55,553 bases of DNA from Candidatus Nanopelagicales bacterium (GCA_017857175.1 JAFMDS010000008.1:1-55553), one strand, 5' to 3'; numbered from the stretch's first letter, positions 1 to 8,998 are shown. The notes: generated by a model not told the origin, from the letters alone. Made by a program: numbers and translations.

Positions 1-77
1 CGCAATGCGCAGGCGTAGCCCCCGCTTCCGCCCCCGAGAATGAGTACATCAAATGAAGTGGAATCAGCAGAAGTCAT
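1..77 (-). CDS. lpd: Dihydrolipoyl dehydrogenase, N-terminal fragment
   Basis: Only the first 25 codons are inside the window; the gene runs off the left edge. The translation begins MTSADSTSFDVLILGGGSGG and continues YACALR. This is the FAD-binding GxGxxG strand-loop-helix at the N-terminus of dihydrolipoyl dehydrogenases, the E3 subunit of 2-oxoacid dehydrogenase and glycine cleavage complexes. The start is an ATG at 75-77 (reverse strand) with a GGAAGGA ribosome site about 8 nt upstream. Being next to gcvT and pepA is compatible with E3. Other pyridine nucleotide-disulfide oxidoreductases share this N-terminus, so the exact member is inferred. Confidence 0.75.
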   Translation of the reverse strand, partial: MTSADSTSFDVLILGGGSGGYACAL

Positions 78-153
78 GCCCCTATCCTTCCACCGCGGAA
101 GGATTCAGCACACTCGGGTCGGAACGTGCAAAAGTGACACGTTGAGCGGACCT

Positions 154-1662
154 CTAGTTCGCCATTTCTCGGGCTATTTCGACAAATGTCCGAACCATGG
201 ATCCGGTCCCGCCTTTGGGCGTATAACCAAAAGGAGCTGCATCGTTGTATGCGGGGCCAGCAACGTCAATGTGCACCCATGCCTGGGAATCAGGCACAAA
301 CTCCCGCAGAAACACCCCTGCTGAGAGCATCCCACCGAGGCCATCGCCAATATTGGCGATATCCGCGGTCTCAGACTTCAAAGTCTCACGAAGGTCTTTG
401 GGTAGGGGCATTGGCCAGGCTTCTTCGCCAGCCTTCGTCGCCGCCGCAACGACCTGATCTCGTGCCGCGTCAGTGTTGCTCATGACTCCTGCCATCCTGC
501 GCCCAAGGGCAATTCGTTGGGCACCGGTCAATGTTGCAACGTCGATCATCAGGTCCGGCTTCTCCGTGACGGACATCCCGATCGCGTCGGCGAGCACAAG
601 GCGCCCTTCGGCATCAGTGTTGAGAACTTCCACGGTAGTGCCATCGAATGTGGTGAGGACATCTCCTGGACGTTGAGCAGAGCCGCTGGGCATGTTCTCA
701 GCGATCGCGATCCAGCCGGTGACCTGGACCTTCAACCCCAAGGTCGCAATTGCCTGAACCGCACCAATCACGGCAGCAGCACCGGACATATCAGACTTCA
801 TCTCATGCATTTTGCTTGCTGGCTTTATCGATATGCCGCCCGTGTCGAAGGTGATGCCTTTGCCAACCAATGAGAGATGTGAGGTTGCTCCTTTGGGTGA
901 GTAGGTCATTTTCACCAAACGTGGAGGTCGAGACGAACCCAGTCCAACGCCGAGGATTCCGCCGCAACCGTCGGCCTTTAATGCCTTTTCATCCCAGATT
1001 TTGACGGTGACAGGCAGTCCTGCCATTGCGGTTTTGGCTGCTAGAGCCAGGTCGGCGGGTGCCAGATCGTTGGGGGGCGTGTTAATCAAATCCCGGGTGA
1101 GGTAGATCGAGGAAACAACCGCCTGTGCGCCAGCCAATGCTGATTTGAATTCAGATGTGATCTCGCCAGGCACGGCGAGCACGAAAGCAGACGGCATCCC
1201 ATCGCCTTTTTTCTTGAGGTATTTGGTGAATGAGTACGAGGAAAGGCCGGCCGCAATCACCGTGGAATAGATGTGATCGGGAGCGTGCCCAGCCGAGATC
1301 ACAACTTTTTTGTAACCGCTGAGAGCTCGCACTCCGGTACCAATTGCCTGCCGGAAATCTTCAAGGTCAAAATTTTTGCGGAAGTCACCGAGGCCGACGG
1401 CGATAACGACGGAGGCCTTGACACCCGTGACGCCAACCAACTTGATGACTTCGCCGCTCTTTCCGGTCCCCCCGAGAGCCACAATGTCCTTCTGAATGCG
1501 GGTCATTTGCGCAGGAGTAAATCCGTGGGCCACCAATTCAATATTCTTTCCCTTGGCGGGTGTGGTGTTCACCAAGAGGACATCGGCCGCGATGTCGCGG
1601 GGCTTAGACGCACTAAGCGTGAAAGAAGGGACCTTGGTTGCGGTGTCATCTGAAGTAGGCAT
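154..1662 (-). CDS. pepA: Leucyl aminopeptidase (M17 family)
   Basis: A 502-residue cytosolic metallo-aminopeptidase that removes N-terminal residues from peptides during protein turnover. The M17 signature NTDAEGRL lies near residue 348, and the metal and catalytic region KGITFDTGGISIKP is upstream of it near residue 265. The N-terminal third is the less conserved macro-like domain. Length fits the family. The ATG at 1660-1662 is preceded at exactly 6 nt by TAGATT, so the mRNA is probably leaderless, which supports this start. It is divergent from gcvT, with 35 nt between the two start codons. Confidence 0.95.
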   Translation of the reverse strand: MPTSDDTATKVPSFTLSASKPRDIAADVLLVNTTPAKGKNIELVAHGFTPAQMTRIQKDIVALGGTGKSGEVIKLVGVTGVKASVVIAVGLGDFRKNFDLEDFRQAIGTGVRALSGYKKVVISAGHAPDHIYSTVIAAGLSSYSFTKYLKKKGDGMPSAFVLAVPGEITSEFKSALAGAQAVVSSIYLTRDLINTPPNDLAPADLALAAKTAMAGLPVTVKIWDEKALKADGCGGILGVGLGSSRPPRLVKMTYSPKGATSHLSLVGKGITFDTGGISIKPASKMHEMKSDMSGAAAVIGAVQAIATLGLKVQVTGWIAIAENMPSGSAQRPGDVLTTFDGTTVEVLNTDAEGRLVLADAIGMSVTEKPDLMIDVATLTGAQRIALGRRMAGVMSNTDAARDQVVAAATKAGEEAWPMPLPKDLRETLKSETADIANIGDGLGGMLSAGVFLREFVPDSQAWVHIDVAGPAYNDAAPFGYTPKGGTGSMVRTFVEIAREMAN

Positions 1663-1668
1663 GCCCCG

Positions 1669-1674
1669 AATCTA
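1669..1674 (-). promoter_or_regulatory. -10 box of pepA, leaderless start
   Basis: TAGATT on the reverse strand ends 6 nt before the pepA ATG. This spacing and the TANNNT form match actinobacterial promoters that initiate at the start codon. No clear -35 is visible. Confidence 0.55.
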
Positions 1675-1684
1675 ATCATGTGTC

Positions 1685-1690
1685 TAGGGT
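1685..1690 (+). promoter_or_regulatory. -10 box of gcvT, leaderless start
   Basis: TAGGGT lies 7 nt before the ATG at 1698. It argues for that ATG over the GTG at 1680, which overlaps the promoter itself. Confidence 0.5.
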
Positions 1691-1697
1691 TGGGGGC

Positions 1698-2804
1698 ATG
1701 GACAATGCACTACAGCACACCGCTATCTATTCGGAACATGAGGCGCTAGGGGCCAAATGCGCCGATTTTGGTGGCTGGGAAATGCCCATCGAGTACGCGG
1801 GAGCCGTTGCCGAGCATGATGCAGTCCGCTCGGCGGTTGGCGTGTTTGATGTCTCACACATGGGAAAGCTACGGATCACAGGTGCGGGGGCAGTCTCTGC
1901 ATTGAACGCGGTGGTGACGAGCGAGCTCGGGAAAATAACCGCAGGTCAGGCGCAGTACTCCATGCTTTGCAACGACAAGGGTGGAATCATCGACGATTTC
2001 ATTATTTATAGATTTTCCGATGATGACATTTTTGTGATTCCAAATGCTGCGAATGCTTCAGAAGTCTTTGAGGCCCTGCGAAAAGCGTTGCCCAACGGAC
2101 TGAATGTGATAAATGAGCATGAGGAATTCGGCATTATTGCGATCCAGGGCCCCCGCTCGCCCGAGGTGCTCGTCTCACTCAACCTTCCCAATGACCTGGA
2201 TTACATGAGTTTCTCGCAAGCAACCTACGAAGGGCAGTCTGTGACGGTGTGTCGCACCGGATACACGGGCGAAGTCGGTTTTGAAGTTGTTGCTCCCAAT
2301 GAAATTCTCCGGACACTTTGGATAGCAGCCGTGAACGGGGCGGGCGAACAAGGCGGGATGCCCGCTGGGCTTGGTGCCCGAGATTTACTCCGCACTGAAA
2401 TGGGATACCCATTGCATGGTCAAGATATTTCGCCACTGATTACTCCAGTCGAGGCTCTTTTAGGATGGTCCGTCGGTTGGGCGAAGCCAGAGTTCCATGG
2501 CAAAGACGCCTTGACAACCATGCGTGAAGCAGGTGCTCCACGCAAAAGGGTGGCTCTCAAATCAGTGGGCAGAGGTATACCGCGAGCGCATATGGATGTC
2601 TACGCTGATGATGAGCTCACCATCAAGGTCGGCGAGGTAACCAGCGGCACCTACTCACCGTCGCTCAAGCAAGGTATTGCATTGGCACTTATTGATTCTG
2701 CTGCAATGGATAGTGATCCCTCAGGCTTCTACATTGACGTGAGAGGCAAAGCATTGGAATGTGAACGCACGTCACTTCCTTTTGTTGACTCGAGTCCCAA
2801 ATAG
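1698..2804 (+). CDS. gcvT: Aminomethyltransferase, glycine cleavage T protein
   Basis: A 368-residue T protein of the glycine cleavage system. It transfers the aminomethyl carbon from lipoylated H protein to tetrahydrofolate, releasing ammonia and giving 5,10-methylene-THF. The N-terminus (HEALGAKCADFGGWEMPIEY) and the core VFDVSHMGKL are characteristic. The C-terminal beta-barrel ends with VGEVTSGTYSPSLKQGIALA. The ATG at 1698 is preferred because the family begins close to this motif and a TANNNT box lies 7 nt upstream; a GTG at 1680 is the alternative. No other gcv genes are present. The lpd fragment at the left edge may supply the L protein. Confidence 0.95.
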   Translation: MDNALQHTAIYSEHEALGAKCADFGGWEMPIEYAGAVAEHDAVRSAVGVFDVSHMGKLRITGAGAVSALNAVVTSELGKITAGQAQYSMLCNDKGGIIDDFIIYRFSDDDIFVIPNAANASEVFEALRKALPNGLNVINEHEEFGIIAIQGPRSPEVLVSLNLPNDLDYMSFSQATYEGQSVTVCRTGYTGEVGFEVVAPNEILRTLWIAAVNGAGEQGGMPAGLGARDLLRTEMGYPLHGQDISPLITPVEALLGWSVGWAKPEFHGKDALTTMREAGAPRKRVALKSVGRGIPRAHMDVYADDELTIKVGEVTSGTYSPSLKQGIALALIDSAAMDSDPSGFYIDVRGKALECERTSLPFVDSSPK

Positions 2805-2807
2805 CAT

Positions 2808-3584
2808 TCAATTCTTGACGATTTCCCGGAGTAACATCACACTAACGTGCGCACCGACACCAAGTTGGTCACTCAGATCCAGTGGTAAACCGGGAGGTAT
2901 CCCCATGCGATCAACGGCTGCCAAAGTTGCGGGATCGGGCGATGTGGAGCCGTGGCGCCACCAACTGCTGGCTTTCATGCATAAACGTTGGGCAATCAAC
3001 GCACCAACTAAATGATCATTGGTACCGGTAATGACAGGCGTCTTGCGTGCGCTGCTGGCCAGAAGGAGCCCAACGACAAAGTCGATCTGAGGATCGAGTG
3101 CTGAAAGTCTGAGGGGCTCACCTCGAGCCTCAAGATGTTCGCGCATCAGGTCTCGGATTTCAGCCATTGAGACCATGGCTGCTCGATCGCTGGCGCTTTG
3201 CTGATTGGTCCCCTGAAAAAAGACCGAATAGGCATCCTTGCGAGTTAATATGCCGATGAGAGCCCGAACCAGATGTGATTCTGGGGTTGAGTTTGGAGTT
3301 GAATCCGCGGTGAGGAACAAAAGGTTATGCCCACTATCAATTGCTGCATTCGCTGTTGCTATTCCCTCGGCCATGTTGGTAACGACGGGGGATTGAATTT
3401 CCAAGGCCTTTAATGCGCCAGATGCTCGTTGCTGCCACCAACTGCTGAGTTCAGTGAGAGCACCTGTCACTCGATCCGAACTCGCATCAACTTCCTGCGG
3501 AATGAAAGGCTCTATCCGAGCAACCAGCTGATCCAATGTTTCGGCCACATTCCAAGGATAGTCAGGGTGGCTGGCACCTGACAT
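2808..3584 (-). CDS. CobT-like protein, last gene of the B12 uptake operon
   Basis: A 258-residue protein without transmembrane segments. The pattern resembles the C-terminal two thirds of nicotinate-nucleotide:dimethylbenzimidazole phosphoribosyltransferase (CobT). It has a GIATANAAIDSGHNLLFL segment near residue 75, an ITGTNDHLVGALIAQRL segment that corresponds to the CobT vvlDGf..aaAal region, and a tail GLPLDLSDQLGVGAHVSVML resembling LdLrlrLGEGtGAalal. The glycine-rich MGIGNTT substrate loop of true CobT is replaced by a TADSTPNSTPES segment, so catalysis cannot be assumed. It follows the ECF S gene by 6 nt, under the cobalamin riboswitch at 9.1 kb, so a role in cobamide lower-ligand activation or salvage is plausible. 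The family call rests on pattern and context only. Confidence 0.55.
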   Translation of the reverse strand: MSGASHPDYPWNVAETLDQLVARIEPFIPQEVDASSDRVTGALTELSSWWQQRASGALKALEIQSPVVTNMAEGIATANAAIDSGHNLLFLTADSTPNSTPESHLVRALIGILTRKDAYSVFFQGTNQQSASDRAAMVSMAEIRDLMREHLEARGEPLRLSALDPQIDFVVGLLLASSARKTPVITGTNDHLVGALIAQRLCMKASSWWRHGSTSPDPATLAAVDRMGIPPGLPLDLSDQLGVGAHVSVMLLREIVKN

Positions 3585-3590
3585 GGATCG

Positions 3591-4397
3591 CTAGGCGTCA
3601 ACTGGGAAGTGCTGGAACGTCACTGGCGCACCAAACGCGGCTTTTCGTGATGCTCTTCGAAGCAGGAAAAGAATGGGCTTGCCCGCAATCAAGATGAGTA
3701 ACACGGTCAACACCGCACGGGGCAGATCAAATCCGAGTGATGTTGCGAGGTTGAAACGCAGCCAGGCAATGAGGTTGACGCTTAGATCGGCACCCGGTGT
3801 GAATGCGATTTGCGCAGGAAGGTTCAAGGAGAAGGGCCAGAACCAAAGGTTCAGAACGAATCCGAATGCGATCGTTGCACCCGCTGCATAAACGCTGAGC
3901 AGAGCTAATTCCCTTTTGCCTGCGGCTCGAGGCAGCAGGCCTGCACCCAGGCCCACCCAGGCGGCCGCAAGCATCTGAAATGGAAGCCACGGGCCTACTC
4001 CGCCCGTGAATAGGGCTGAAACAAACAAGGATACGGATCCAAGAACAAAACCAAATCCCGGTCCGAGCGCTCGCCCGGCAAGAATCAAGATCACCCAAAT
4101 CGGTTCGATGCCGCCGAGTCCAGCCCCAAGTGGTCGAAGCGCTGCGATCGTTGCCGCGAGTACGCCCAAGAGTGCAATGGATTTTGCATCCATTCCTCCA
4201 TCGGATAGTTGGGCCAAGACGAGCAGGAGCAATAAAGGAATGATCACGGCAAAAAGCAAGGGCGCATCTGCGGCATGGTCAACTACAAATGAACCGGTGG
4301 GGGCAAAAAATGGCCACAGGAAACTTGCTATGCCAATAATTGTTATCAGTGCAACTGCTACTGATGACTTCTTTCCCAAGGGAATGGCGCTGGTCAC
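3591..4397 (-). CDS. ECF transporter S component, probably for cobalamin
   Basis: A 268-residue, highly hydrophobic protein with about six membrane segments, starting VTSAIPLGKKSSVAVALITI. It fits the substrate-binding S subunit of an energy-coupling factor vitamin transporter. The GTG at 4395-4397 is chosen because it overlaps the TGA of the upstream ATPase gene in a GTGA junction. It also has a GGAAG ribosome site 7 nt upstream, and the operon uses similar 4-nt overlaps at its other transporter junctions. An in-frame ATG at 4455-4457 would overlap the ATPase by 64 nt and is less likely. Substrate specificity is inferred from the B12 riboswitch heading the operon. Confidence 0.8.
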   Translation of the reverse strand: MTSAIPLGKKSSVAVALITIIGIASFLWPFFAPTGSFVVDHAADAPLLFAVIIPLLLLLVLAQLSDGGMDAKSIALLGVLAATIAALRPLGAGLGGIEPIWVILILAGRALGPGFGFVLGSVSLFVSALFTGGVGPWLPFQMLAAAWVGLGAGLLPRAAGKRELALLSVYAAGATIAFGFVLNLWFWPFSLNLPAQIAFTPGADLSVNLIAWLRFNLATSLGFDLPRAVLTVLLILIAGKPILFLLRRASRKAAFGAPVTFQHFPVDA

Positions 4398-6040
4398 AAA
4401 TCTTCCAATTTGTTTGCGCGTGCGAGGGCGTCGTGAACTTGACCGACCGTGAGCCACGGTTGTGGAGCCAGGATCTTTGCAACCTGTGGCGCAAACATTG
4501 GGGAGCCCGTAACCACATCAACTGTTGGTCCATCTGCCACCACCTCGGTGTCACCCAGGATGATTACTCGAGTTGCAAGCTCCGCCACTAGCTCAACGTC
4601 ATGTGTTGCCATCACGACGCAGTGACCGGTATCAGCCAGCCCGCGCAAGATGTCGACCAATTTCGTCTTGGTTGGATAATCAAGACCTCGGGTTGGTTCG
4701 TCGAGAAGCAATAGGGGTGGTTTTGCTGCGACGATAATGCAGAGGGCCAAAAGCATCTGTTGTCCATCAGACAAATCGCGAGGGTGCATTGAATCGACAA
4801 TCGCCGGTGCCATCAATGCAAGCAATGCTCGAGTAGTACCCGGTGTGCATCCGGCATCTCGATCGGAGTTTCTACACTCCTGTGCAACATCCTGTGCTTC
4901 AAACAGGTCGCTGGGTTCCTGGGGGACAAGCCCGACGTGATGGAGTAGCTCGCGGGAATTGAGTTCTGAAGGGTCGGCGCTGTGGCTCGCTCCCTGAGTC
5001 ACGAGATCGAGCCGAACCTTTCCGTGCTCAGGGGTGTGCAGTCCAATTAAGCTGCGCAGCAATGTCGATTTTCCAGCACCGTTTCGACCCATGAGGGCGA
5101 TGATTTCTCCAGCATTGAATTGGAGAGAAATATCGCTGAGCACGGGTGTGCGCCCATACCCAACTTCAAGATCGGTGACCGTGGCAATGACGGGCGAGGA
5201 ATGTGGGACTGCTCGCAGGCGAGGGCGTTGGTCAACAAGCGCGTTGCGCAGGGGACCTGCACAACGGCGGGCATCGCGAATCGAGATGGGCAGTGGTGAC
5301 CAGCCGGCAAGCTTCCCGAGGTGGATAACCGGTGGCGCAATTGGTGATTCCGCCATGGCTGAACTGGGATTGGCAATACTGAGCTGGCCGTCCTTGAGCA
5401 AAAGAATTGAGTCGGCGTATTGCACCACGCGTTCGAGTCGGTGCTCAGCCAAAACGACTGTGACTCCAAGATCATGAACTAAACGATGCAAGGCCGCGAG
5501 GACCTCTTCCGCAGCGCCAGGGTCGAGTGCGGAAGTGGGTTCGTCCAACACAAGAACTTTGGGGTGAGCAGTGAGCACTGCACCGATGGCAACACGCTGT
5601 TGTTGTCCACCACTCAATGTTCGTAGCGCTCGGTTTCGCAGATCCGATAGGCCAAGTAGGTCAAGCGTTTCTTCGACTCTTCGGCGCATTGTTTGCTGAT
5701 CAACTCCGAGACTTTCCATCGAATAGGCCAGTTCGTCCTCAACCAGGTCAGTGACGAACCCACTCATGGGGTCCTGAGGCACAAAGCCCACGAGATCGGC
5801 AAGTTCTCGCGGCGGGTAATCCTGAGTTCTACGACCATCGATGGTCACGCTGCCCGCAAGGTGGCCGCCTGAAAAATGGGGAACCAAGCCATTGATAGCC
5901 CGCAACAGGGTGGTCTTGCCGCTCCCTGTTGCTCCGACAAGCAGTGCGAGCTCACCCTCAGCAATATGTGCGGATATATCCCTCAGTACGGGTGCCGGTG
6001 AAGTGGGATACGTGAATGTCACTTGATCAAAATGAATCAT
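4394..6040 (-). CDS. ECF transporter ATPase, two fused ABC domains
   Basis: A 548-residue fusion of the two ECF ATPases (A and A'). Domain 1 has Walker A GATGSGKTT at about residues 36-44, signature LSGGQQQR and Walker B VLVLDEPTSALDP. Domain 2 has Walker A GRNGAGKST near residue 316, a variant signature LSDGQQMLL and Walker B LLLLDEPTRGLDYP. Both nucleotide sites look intact. It energises uptake with the T protein (6037-7173) and S protein (3591-4397). It overlaps the T gene by 4 nt (ATGA), indicating translational coupling. The tail from about residue 510 is a short extension after the second ABC domain. Confidence 0.93.
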   Translation of the reverse strand: MIHFDQVTFTYPTSPAPVLRDISAHIAEGELALLVGATGSGKTTLLRAINGLVPHFSGGHLAGSVTIDGRRTQDYPPRELADLVGFVPQDPMSGFVTDLVEDELAYSMESLGVDQQTMRRRVEETLDLLGLSDLRNRALRTLSGGQQQRVAIGAVLTAHPKVLVLDEPTSALDPGAAEEVLAALHRLVHDLGVTVVLAEHRLERVVQYADSILLLKDGQLSIANPSSAMAESPIAPPVIHLGKLAGWSPLPISIRDARRCAGPLRNALVDQRPRLRAVPHSSPVIATVTDLEVGYGRTPVLSDISLQFNAGEIIALMGRNGAGKSTLLRSLIGLHTPEHGKVRLDLVTQGASHSADPSELNSRELLHHVGLVPQEPSDLFEAQDVAQECRNSDRDAGCTPGTTRALLALMAPAIVDSMHPRDLSDGQQMLLALCIIVAAKPPLLLLDEPTRGLDYPTKTKLVDILRGLADTGHCVVMATHDVELVAELATRVIILGDTEVVADGPTVDVVTGSPMFAPQVAKILAPQPWLTVGQVHDALARANKLEDL

Positions 6041-7173
6041 GCAGACACGACCTCCCGTTCGTTGGTCTGTCTTGCGGAACTGGAGTTTGAAGGTGGCCGG
6101 GGACTAGCAATGGCCGGTATTAGAGCAATAAGGAATGCAGCTATTCCCCAGAGCGGTAACGAGGGCCAACTATCCAGACTCGGGTGTAGTTGCTCCCACA
6201 GTTTGATATTTACTACTACCCTGAGTTCGGCCCAGAGAAAAATTCCCAGCACGGCCAGTCCTGAGCCAGTCACTAGATATTCAGGCAGTAGCCATGGGTC
6301 GGGTCGGTAGACGGTGCGAACGCGCTCTCGGCTTCCGCGCCACAGTGAAGCACCGCCGGCAACGAGCCCCATGAAAACTATGGGCAGTCCAAGAAAGGGA
6401 TGTGCTGCTGTCGTGAATAGTCCATAAAGGCCAACCATGACGAGCACTATCGAGGCCATGAGCAAGCCCACAACTATTCGGCGTGAGCTCGTTGACTGAT
6501 TGCTCACGCGACCATAGCCACGTGAATCCATCGATGCTGCGAGATTGATTGAACGATCGAGTGCGCCAGCGAGCACTGGTATGGCTAGAGACACATAGCC
6601 GCGCATCCCTCGGTCATTTCTCCCGCGAAGTCGACGCATATCCCTGATCCGAACAAAGTCTGTAATGAGTTGTGGAATGAAACTCAATGCAACCACAATG
6701 CTCACGCCCAACTCATAAAGTGCCGCGGGCATTGCTTTAAGTAATTTTCCGGGAGACGCCAAAGAATTAGCTGCGCCAATGACAATCGCGATTGTGGCAA
6801 GGCGTAGGCCGTCATAAAAGGCACCTAATAATGACTCGAGCGTTATGGGACCACCGAGCCGCAAACCGCTCATCCACGTTGGTAGCGATATTCCAGGAAG
6901 TGTGACTAGAACCGTATTGCCAGTTGATGCACCGAAGAGCACTTGAAATACGACACGGATCCCGATTATGAGCCCACCAAGGATCAAAAAGAATTCAAAT
7001 GATTTACCCCATGGAGCATCTGGTTTTCTTGCCGCCACAACTACGGCCGCCGCGGCAATCAGCAACAGCAGCAGTAGGGGATTGGTCACTCTGGTAGCCG
7101 CTGCAGCCAAACACAAAGCCCAAGCCCACCATGCCATCGGGTGGAGCCATCTGGGCCTCATTCGAGATGTCAT
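6037..7173 (-). CDS. ECF transporter T component (CbiQ/EcfT family)
   Basis: A 378-residue membrane protein that couples the ATPases to the S component. Hydrophobic segments occupy the N-terminal 150 residues and the C-terminus. The cytoplasmic coupling region holds DFVRIRDMRRLRGRNDRGMR, followed by ALDRSINLAASMDSRGYG, both characteristic of EcfT proteins. The C-terminus has two further membrane segments beyond the usual core, so it is longer than a typical 260-residue EcfT. The start overlaps the preceding gene's stop by 4 nt. Confidence 0.9.
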   Translation of the reverse strand: MTSRMRPRWLHPMAWWAWALCLAAAATRVTNPLLLLLLIAAAAVVVAARKPDAPWGKSFEFFLILGGLIIGIRVVFQVLFGASTGNTVLVTLPGISLPTWMSGLRLGGPITLESLLGAFYDGLRLATIAIVIGAANSLASPGKLLKAMPAALYELGVSIVVALSFIPQLITDFVRIRDMRRLRGRNDRGMRGYVSLAIPVLAGALDRSINLAASMDSRGYGRVSNQSTSSRRIVVGLLMASIVLVMVGLYGLFTTAAHPFLGLPIVFMGLVAGGASLWRGSRERVRTVYRPDPWLLPEYLVTGSGLAVLGIFLWAELRVVVNIKLWEQLHPSLDSWPSLPLWGIAAFLIALIPAIASPRPPSNSSSARQTNEREVVSA

Positions 7174-7877
7174 CTCGTTCGCCTACGCCAGTAGTAGAAG
7201 CCGGCGATAGCCAAAAGACCAATGACCAAGGCGCTTGAGACTGGAGCCAGTGCATTGGATTCTTCAGATTCCGGTGGCAAAGCCTCGGCAAAGTCAGTTG
7301 GCCCCTCGTCCTGTGCAACTTCCTCACTCGCTGAAATCGGCAGTGGCTCGAATTCGGCCGAGCACTCCATTGCGGGATATGAATTGATTGCGCAAATGAA
7401 TCCATTGTCGGTTCTCAGTTCGGTTACAGAATTCAATAATTCATAGCCTTGAGCTCCAACACTCGCAACCGCGCAAACGGATGAAAGCGCTGGTGGTGTC
7501 TGTCCGACGGGCGCAATCTCTAGTGCACCGGGATCAATGACAATTGCAACGCGCTTCTTATCCATTTGAGCAGGAGTGTTTGCGCAGGCCGCATCAAAAG
7601 CTTCCTTGGGGTCTAGATTCGGTGCGACCGAAGCGGATGCGGCATCTGTCGCTGCAAACACCCAACCTTGAACCGATCCATCGGGTGGAACCGTGCTTGC
7701 TGGTCCAAGCTGTGAGTAGGCCCAGACCCCATCTTCAGCGGTCCAGAAGTTCCAAAATCGATATGTGCTTGCCTGCGCGGCCCCGGGCGCCATGATCATC
7801 AAGACCATTCCCAAAGAAATGCCGAGGGAAGCCAGACGTGTTCGCCACGCTGAACCCAGGGCCGACGCACTATGCAT
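7170..7877 (-). CDS. Exported, membrane-anchored SCO2322-like protein
   Basis: A 235-residue protein with an N-terminal signal peptide (hydrophobic SLGISLGMVLMIMAPGAAQA, cleavage after AQA). It has an extracellular domain of about 160 residues, an acidic linker (EEVAQDEGPTDFAEALPPES), and one C-terminal membrane helix ending YYWRRRTR. The opening YRFWNFWTAEDGVWAYSQLG and the block GFICAINSYPAMEC resemble the SCO2322 family that I recall from actinobacterial B12-riboswitch operons. The latter block is also faintly like the DUF4430 beta-domain of transcobalamin. It starts 8 nt after the terpenoid-cyclase-like gene and overlaps the T gene. A role as an outside-face cobalamin-binding partner of the transporter is inferred. 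Confidence 0.75.
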   Translation of the reverse strand: MHSASALGSAWRTRLASLGISLGMVLMIMAPGAAQASTYRFWNFWTAEDGVWAYSQLGPASTVPPDGSVQGWVFAATDAASASVAPNLDPKEAFDAACANTPAQMDKKRVAIVIDPGALEIAPVGQTPPALSSVCAVASVGAQGYELLNSVTELRTDNGFICAINSYPAMECSAEFEPLPISASEEVAQDEGPTDFAEALPPESEESNALAPVSSALVIGLLAIAGFYYWRRRTR

Positions 7878-7885
7878 GAGCTTTA

Positions 7886-8944
7886 CTACTTTTGGCTCGC
7901 GAGCAGCGTTGAAACCAAGTTGACGCCGCCAAATTTCTTGGGGTTGGTTCCTGTTGACTTGCTCACCATCATGAGCCAGCCAATTGCGCCAGCGTTAGTT
8001 TGGGAATCTTTTAGCGCCCACGACTTCGTGTTTTTCTTGAGTGCCGCCAGTCCCTTAGCAACAGATTGCTTGCCATATCCAGCCATGCCCAAACTGATAA
8101 CGGTTGCTGCGGTTGCGCCGAAATCGTTGCCGTCGTAAGGGTAATAACTCAGCAATCCATCGGTGGACATTTGGTTGGCAAGGTAACTACCCAATCGTGT
8201 GGTCTTATTCGCGCCACATCGAGGATTCGCCTTTAGTTTTCCTGCCTTCCACACTGGCGCATTGCCCTTAAGCCCGAAATAGACATGGGCTGTTGCAGAG
8301 TTATTCGCACCTGGAACTTCATTAGAGTAAGCAGCTGCGCCTCCACGCTCTTGACCACATGGTGTTACCAACGCAGACAGGTAAGCCCGCAAGGATTTGG
8401 CCAGAGCAGAAGTTGGGGCTGCATCATTGATCACGAGGTAACCCAAAGCTGTCGCGATCGCATCAGGTGCGCCACCCTGGATGGTGGGTAAGCCCGTCAG
8501 ACCTTGTGCATCCTTCGTGGCCACACGCTTGAGCCAAGTGAGAGCCTTTTTGCTTTCAACGAACTTACCCTGCGCATTGAGTGCCAATGCAGCGAGAGCA
8601 GTCTGATCTGTACTGGGTCCAGTGAAATTTTCCGGGTCTGGCGAGGCACACGGGATATTTGTGTCGGGACGGTACGCCTGGAATCCGCCGTCTGCGCACT
8701 GTTGATTCACAAGCCATGTCATGGCGGCGCGATTCGCTCCCACGCCGATTGAATCAAGTCCAAGAATGGCAAGTGATTGGTTGTACACGGCCGAATAGGT
8801 GGGATCAGTAGTCCCGTAAAGCCCCTTGTCTGAATTGGCTGCCTGTGCAGGCGATACCGATGTGCCAATTAACAATGCGATGGCGCAGGTTGCGATGAAT
8901 GTATTGCGAGTGCTCTTTAATACTGCACGTAATTTCGAGACCAT
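7886..8944 (-). CDS. Secreted prenyltransferase/terpenoid-cyclase repeat protein, putative B12 binder
   Basis: A 352-residue exported protein with a signal peptide ending SVSPAQA. It has repeated helix-hairpin units with the QC.DGGF signature of alpha/alpha-toroid proteins (QQCADGGFQAY near residue 80). Later repeats include TDQTALAALALNAQGK, NSATAHVYFGLKG and FGATAATVISLGMAGYG. The same fold forms the alpha domain of intrinsic factor and transcobalamin. It is the first gene after the cobalamin riboswitch and terminator, so extracellular capture of cobalamin is the favoured role; no enzyme function is suggested. The ATG at 8942-8944 has AAAGGAC 6 nt upstream. Confidence 0.85.
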   Translation of the reverse strand: MVSKLRAVLKSTRNTFIATCAIALLIGTSVSPAQAANSDKGLYGTTDPTYSAVYNQSLAILGLDSIGVGANRAAMTWLVNQQCADGGFQAYRPDTNIPCASPDPENFTGPSTDQTALAALALNAQGKFVESKKALTWLKRVATKDAQGLTGLPTIQGGAPDAIATALGYLVINDAAPTSALAKSLRAYLSALVTPCGQERGGAAAYSNEVPGANNSATAHVYFGLKGNAPVWKAGKLKANPRCGANKTTRLGSYLANQMSTDGLLSYYPYDGNDFGATAATVISLGMAGYGKQSVAKGLAALKKNTKSWALKDSQTNAGAIGWLMMVSKSTGTNPKKFGGVNLVSTLLASQK

Positions 8945-8962
8945 GGTGGTCCTTTCAGGTGA

Positions 8963-8978
8963 GTGGTCGCTGGACCAC
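8963..8978 (-). other. Short hairpin in the B12 operon leader
   Basis: GTGGTC-GCTG-GACCAC forms a 6-bp stem with a 4-nt loop between the leader terminator and the ribosome site of the first gene. Its distal arm GTGGTC is complementary to the GACCAC just before the start codon, so it could influence translation. That role is an inference. Confidence 0.35.
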
Positions 8979-8998
8979 GCCCTGCGCTAAGCAGACCC

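Noticed and set aside
123-143. AACGTG/CACGTT inverted repeat after pepA as a terminator
   Set aside because: The stem is only 6 bp with a 9-nt loop and no U-run, so it is weak evidence for termination.
4398-4457. Earlier ATG start for the ECF S component gene
   Set aside because: It would overlap the ATPase gene by 64 nt. A GTG with a ribosome site forms the 4-nt GTGA overlap typical of this operon.
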